From Ruminococcus sp. (GTDB taxonomy: Bacteria > Bacillota > Clostridia > Oscillospirales > Ruminococcaceae), in the NCBI GenBank assembly GCA_017626015.1, contig JAGAJO010000001.1, positions 248,001 to 312,000 on the forward strand: DNA of 64,000 nt. The letters are read 5' to 3'. The position numbers and the translations under genes are program-made. The notes below the pieces were generated by a model. That model was given only the letters and a program-made list of their open reading frames with translations, was not told the origin of the DNA and ran no database searches. Positions 63,275-64,000 of the stretch are shown piece by piece. Positions within the stretch are counted from its first letter, which is position 1. Every line of letters starts with the position of its first letter.

Positions 63275-64000
63275 TAAAAACCGGAAGATTTTTTCATCGT
63301 GCGGCAGCTTTCTCAATGGCATTGGCAATGACGCTCAGCTCTTTGCCTATGTTTGAGGTCGCAGCGGTCGGAGAGACTGATAAAAATAACGATCAAGCCG
63401 GACAGATCGAACAGACTGTGCCAGGACTTAGTTTTAGTGTCTTCGGACAGGAAGAAGGTGCTGTTAAGGACGCAGATATCAAGGTATGGACCCAAGGTGA
63501 CTCTTACCGTGAATTTGTAGGAAAAACGGGCGAGAACGGAGTCTGGTTCTGCCCTGATTTTGCGGAGCTTAAAAATGCCGATCTCGCTCCGGACTGGGAA
63601 ACGGAGATCTTTGAATATACCGTTTCCAAGGACGGTTATATAAGTTCAAGCGGCGACTTCAAGGCTTCAAACGCAGATTGGAACGCAACCGTCAGCGTAA
63701 CTCTTGAACCTAAAACAGAATTTGATTTTACGGGATTTTCCGCATACATAGGTACCTATGACGGAGAAGCTCATGACGCCATAAATTTACCGGAGGATCT
63801 TCCTGATGACGTTACGCTTAAGTATAAGGTCAAAGGCGGAGACTACAGTGAGGATATGCCCCGGTTTACCAATGTGTGCAAGAGAACGGTATGGGTAAAG
63901 GCAACAGGAGATAATTACATAGAGACCACAGGGAAGTTCGCAGTTGAAATCGGAAAGAAAAACATTGATGATTTCCGGTTTGAACAGCCGTACCCTGCGG
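63271..64000 (+). CDS. Secreted Ig-like domain protein (partial, 3' end outside window)
   Basis: At least 243 residues, open to the edge. The ATG at 63271 overlaps the previous stop as ATGA. A signal peptide (about 1-31, ending Val-Ala-Ala) is followed by a Cna-B/transthyretin-like domain (about 48-150: Gly-Lys-Thr-Gly-Glu-Asn-Gly) and then a domain beginning Gly-Thr-Tyr-Asp-Gly-Glu-Ala-His that resembles MBG/bacterial Ig-like repeats. It is probably the first part of a large surface protein that may be an effector or partner of the pilus/kinase locus. Confidence 0.75.
   Translation, partial: MIKTGRFFHRAAAFSMALAMTLSSLPMFEVAAVGETDKNNDQAGQIEQTVPGLSFSVFGQEEGAVKDADIKVWTQGDSYREFVGKTGENGVWFCPDFAELKNADLAPDWETEIFEYTVSKDGYISSSGDFKASNADWNATVSVTLEPKTEFDFTGFSAYIGTYDGEAHDAINLPEDLPDDVTLKYKVKGGDYSEDMPRFTNVCKRTVWVKATGDNYIETTGKFAVEIGKKNIDDFRFEQPYPA

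Noticed and set aside
1-64000. CRISPR array, rRNA or prophage
   Set aside because: No regularly spaced direct repeats, rRNA sequence, integrase or phage structural gene was noticed on reading the window.

Overview
The window looks like a chromosomal segment of an anaerobic, low-to-mid GC Firmicute of the Ruminococcus/Oscillospiraceae type. The basis is strong AGGAGG-type ribosome binding sites with frequent TTG/GTG starts, consensus TTGACA-N17-TATAAT promoters, an intracellular GH94 cellobiose phosphorylase, [FeFe]-hydrogenase maturation genes, a Gram-positive Tad pilus locus without a secretin, and clostridial gene order for the ribosomal and nusA-infB clusters. The species assignment is inference, since no rRNA gene is present.

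Region 1 (1-8.4 kb, minus strand) is the most unusual part. A TM1266-type putative hydrogenase-system regulator is followed by hydF and hydE, and then by two consecutive sets of nitrogenase-like genes: a NifH-like reductase, a NifD-like protein and a NifK-like protein, then a second H, D and K (the last is cut by the window edge). Every junction from hydF onward overlaps by 3-8 bases. Both NifH-like proteins keep the P-loop and both cluster cysteines. No nifB, nifE or nifN is visible, and hydG is absent from the window. The substrate of this system cannot be read from the sequence.

Region 2 (8.4-22.8 kb) holds a NatAB-type ABC exporter, rplJ-rplL with an L10 leader, an ECF sigma factor with a small membrane partner, a DUF378 protein, an aldose-epimerase-like protein, a membrane protein and a lipoprotein, cellobiose phosphorylase, and a second ECF sigma factor with a large membrane partner. 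Region 3 (22.8-25.5 kb, minus) is rpmG-secE-nusG-rplK-rplA, separated from rplJL by about 11 kb of unrelated genes.

Region 4 (25.7-31.8 kb, minus) has an XRE regulator, a small unknown protein and a Gld-like ABC system (ATPase, permease, GldG-like, DUF4340). Region 5 (32-44 kb, minus) is rimP-nusA-ylxR-ylxQ-infB-rbfA-nrnA-truB-ribF-gltX behind an apparent transcription attenuator, preceded by a SLOG-family protein, an LCP-like membrane protein and a PII-like protein. mntP (44.5 kb, plus) has its own leader ending in a terminator.

Region 6 (45.2-64 kb, plus) is a Tad/Flp pilus locus: TadZ, TadA, TadB, TadC, Flp pilin, two TadE-like proteins, a very large DUF5702-type protein, an LRR lipoprotein, prepilin peptidase and a WG-repeat protein. 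It runs directly into a phospho-signalling module of an FHA protein, a PP2C phosphatase, a Ser/Thr kinase and a membrane protein carrying TTVL motifs, and ends in a partial secreted protein.

Three families of short palindromic, MITE-like repeats are scattered between genes. Two of the families share a central core, and several copies sit exactly at gene stop codons.
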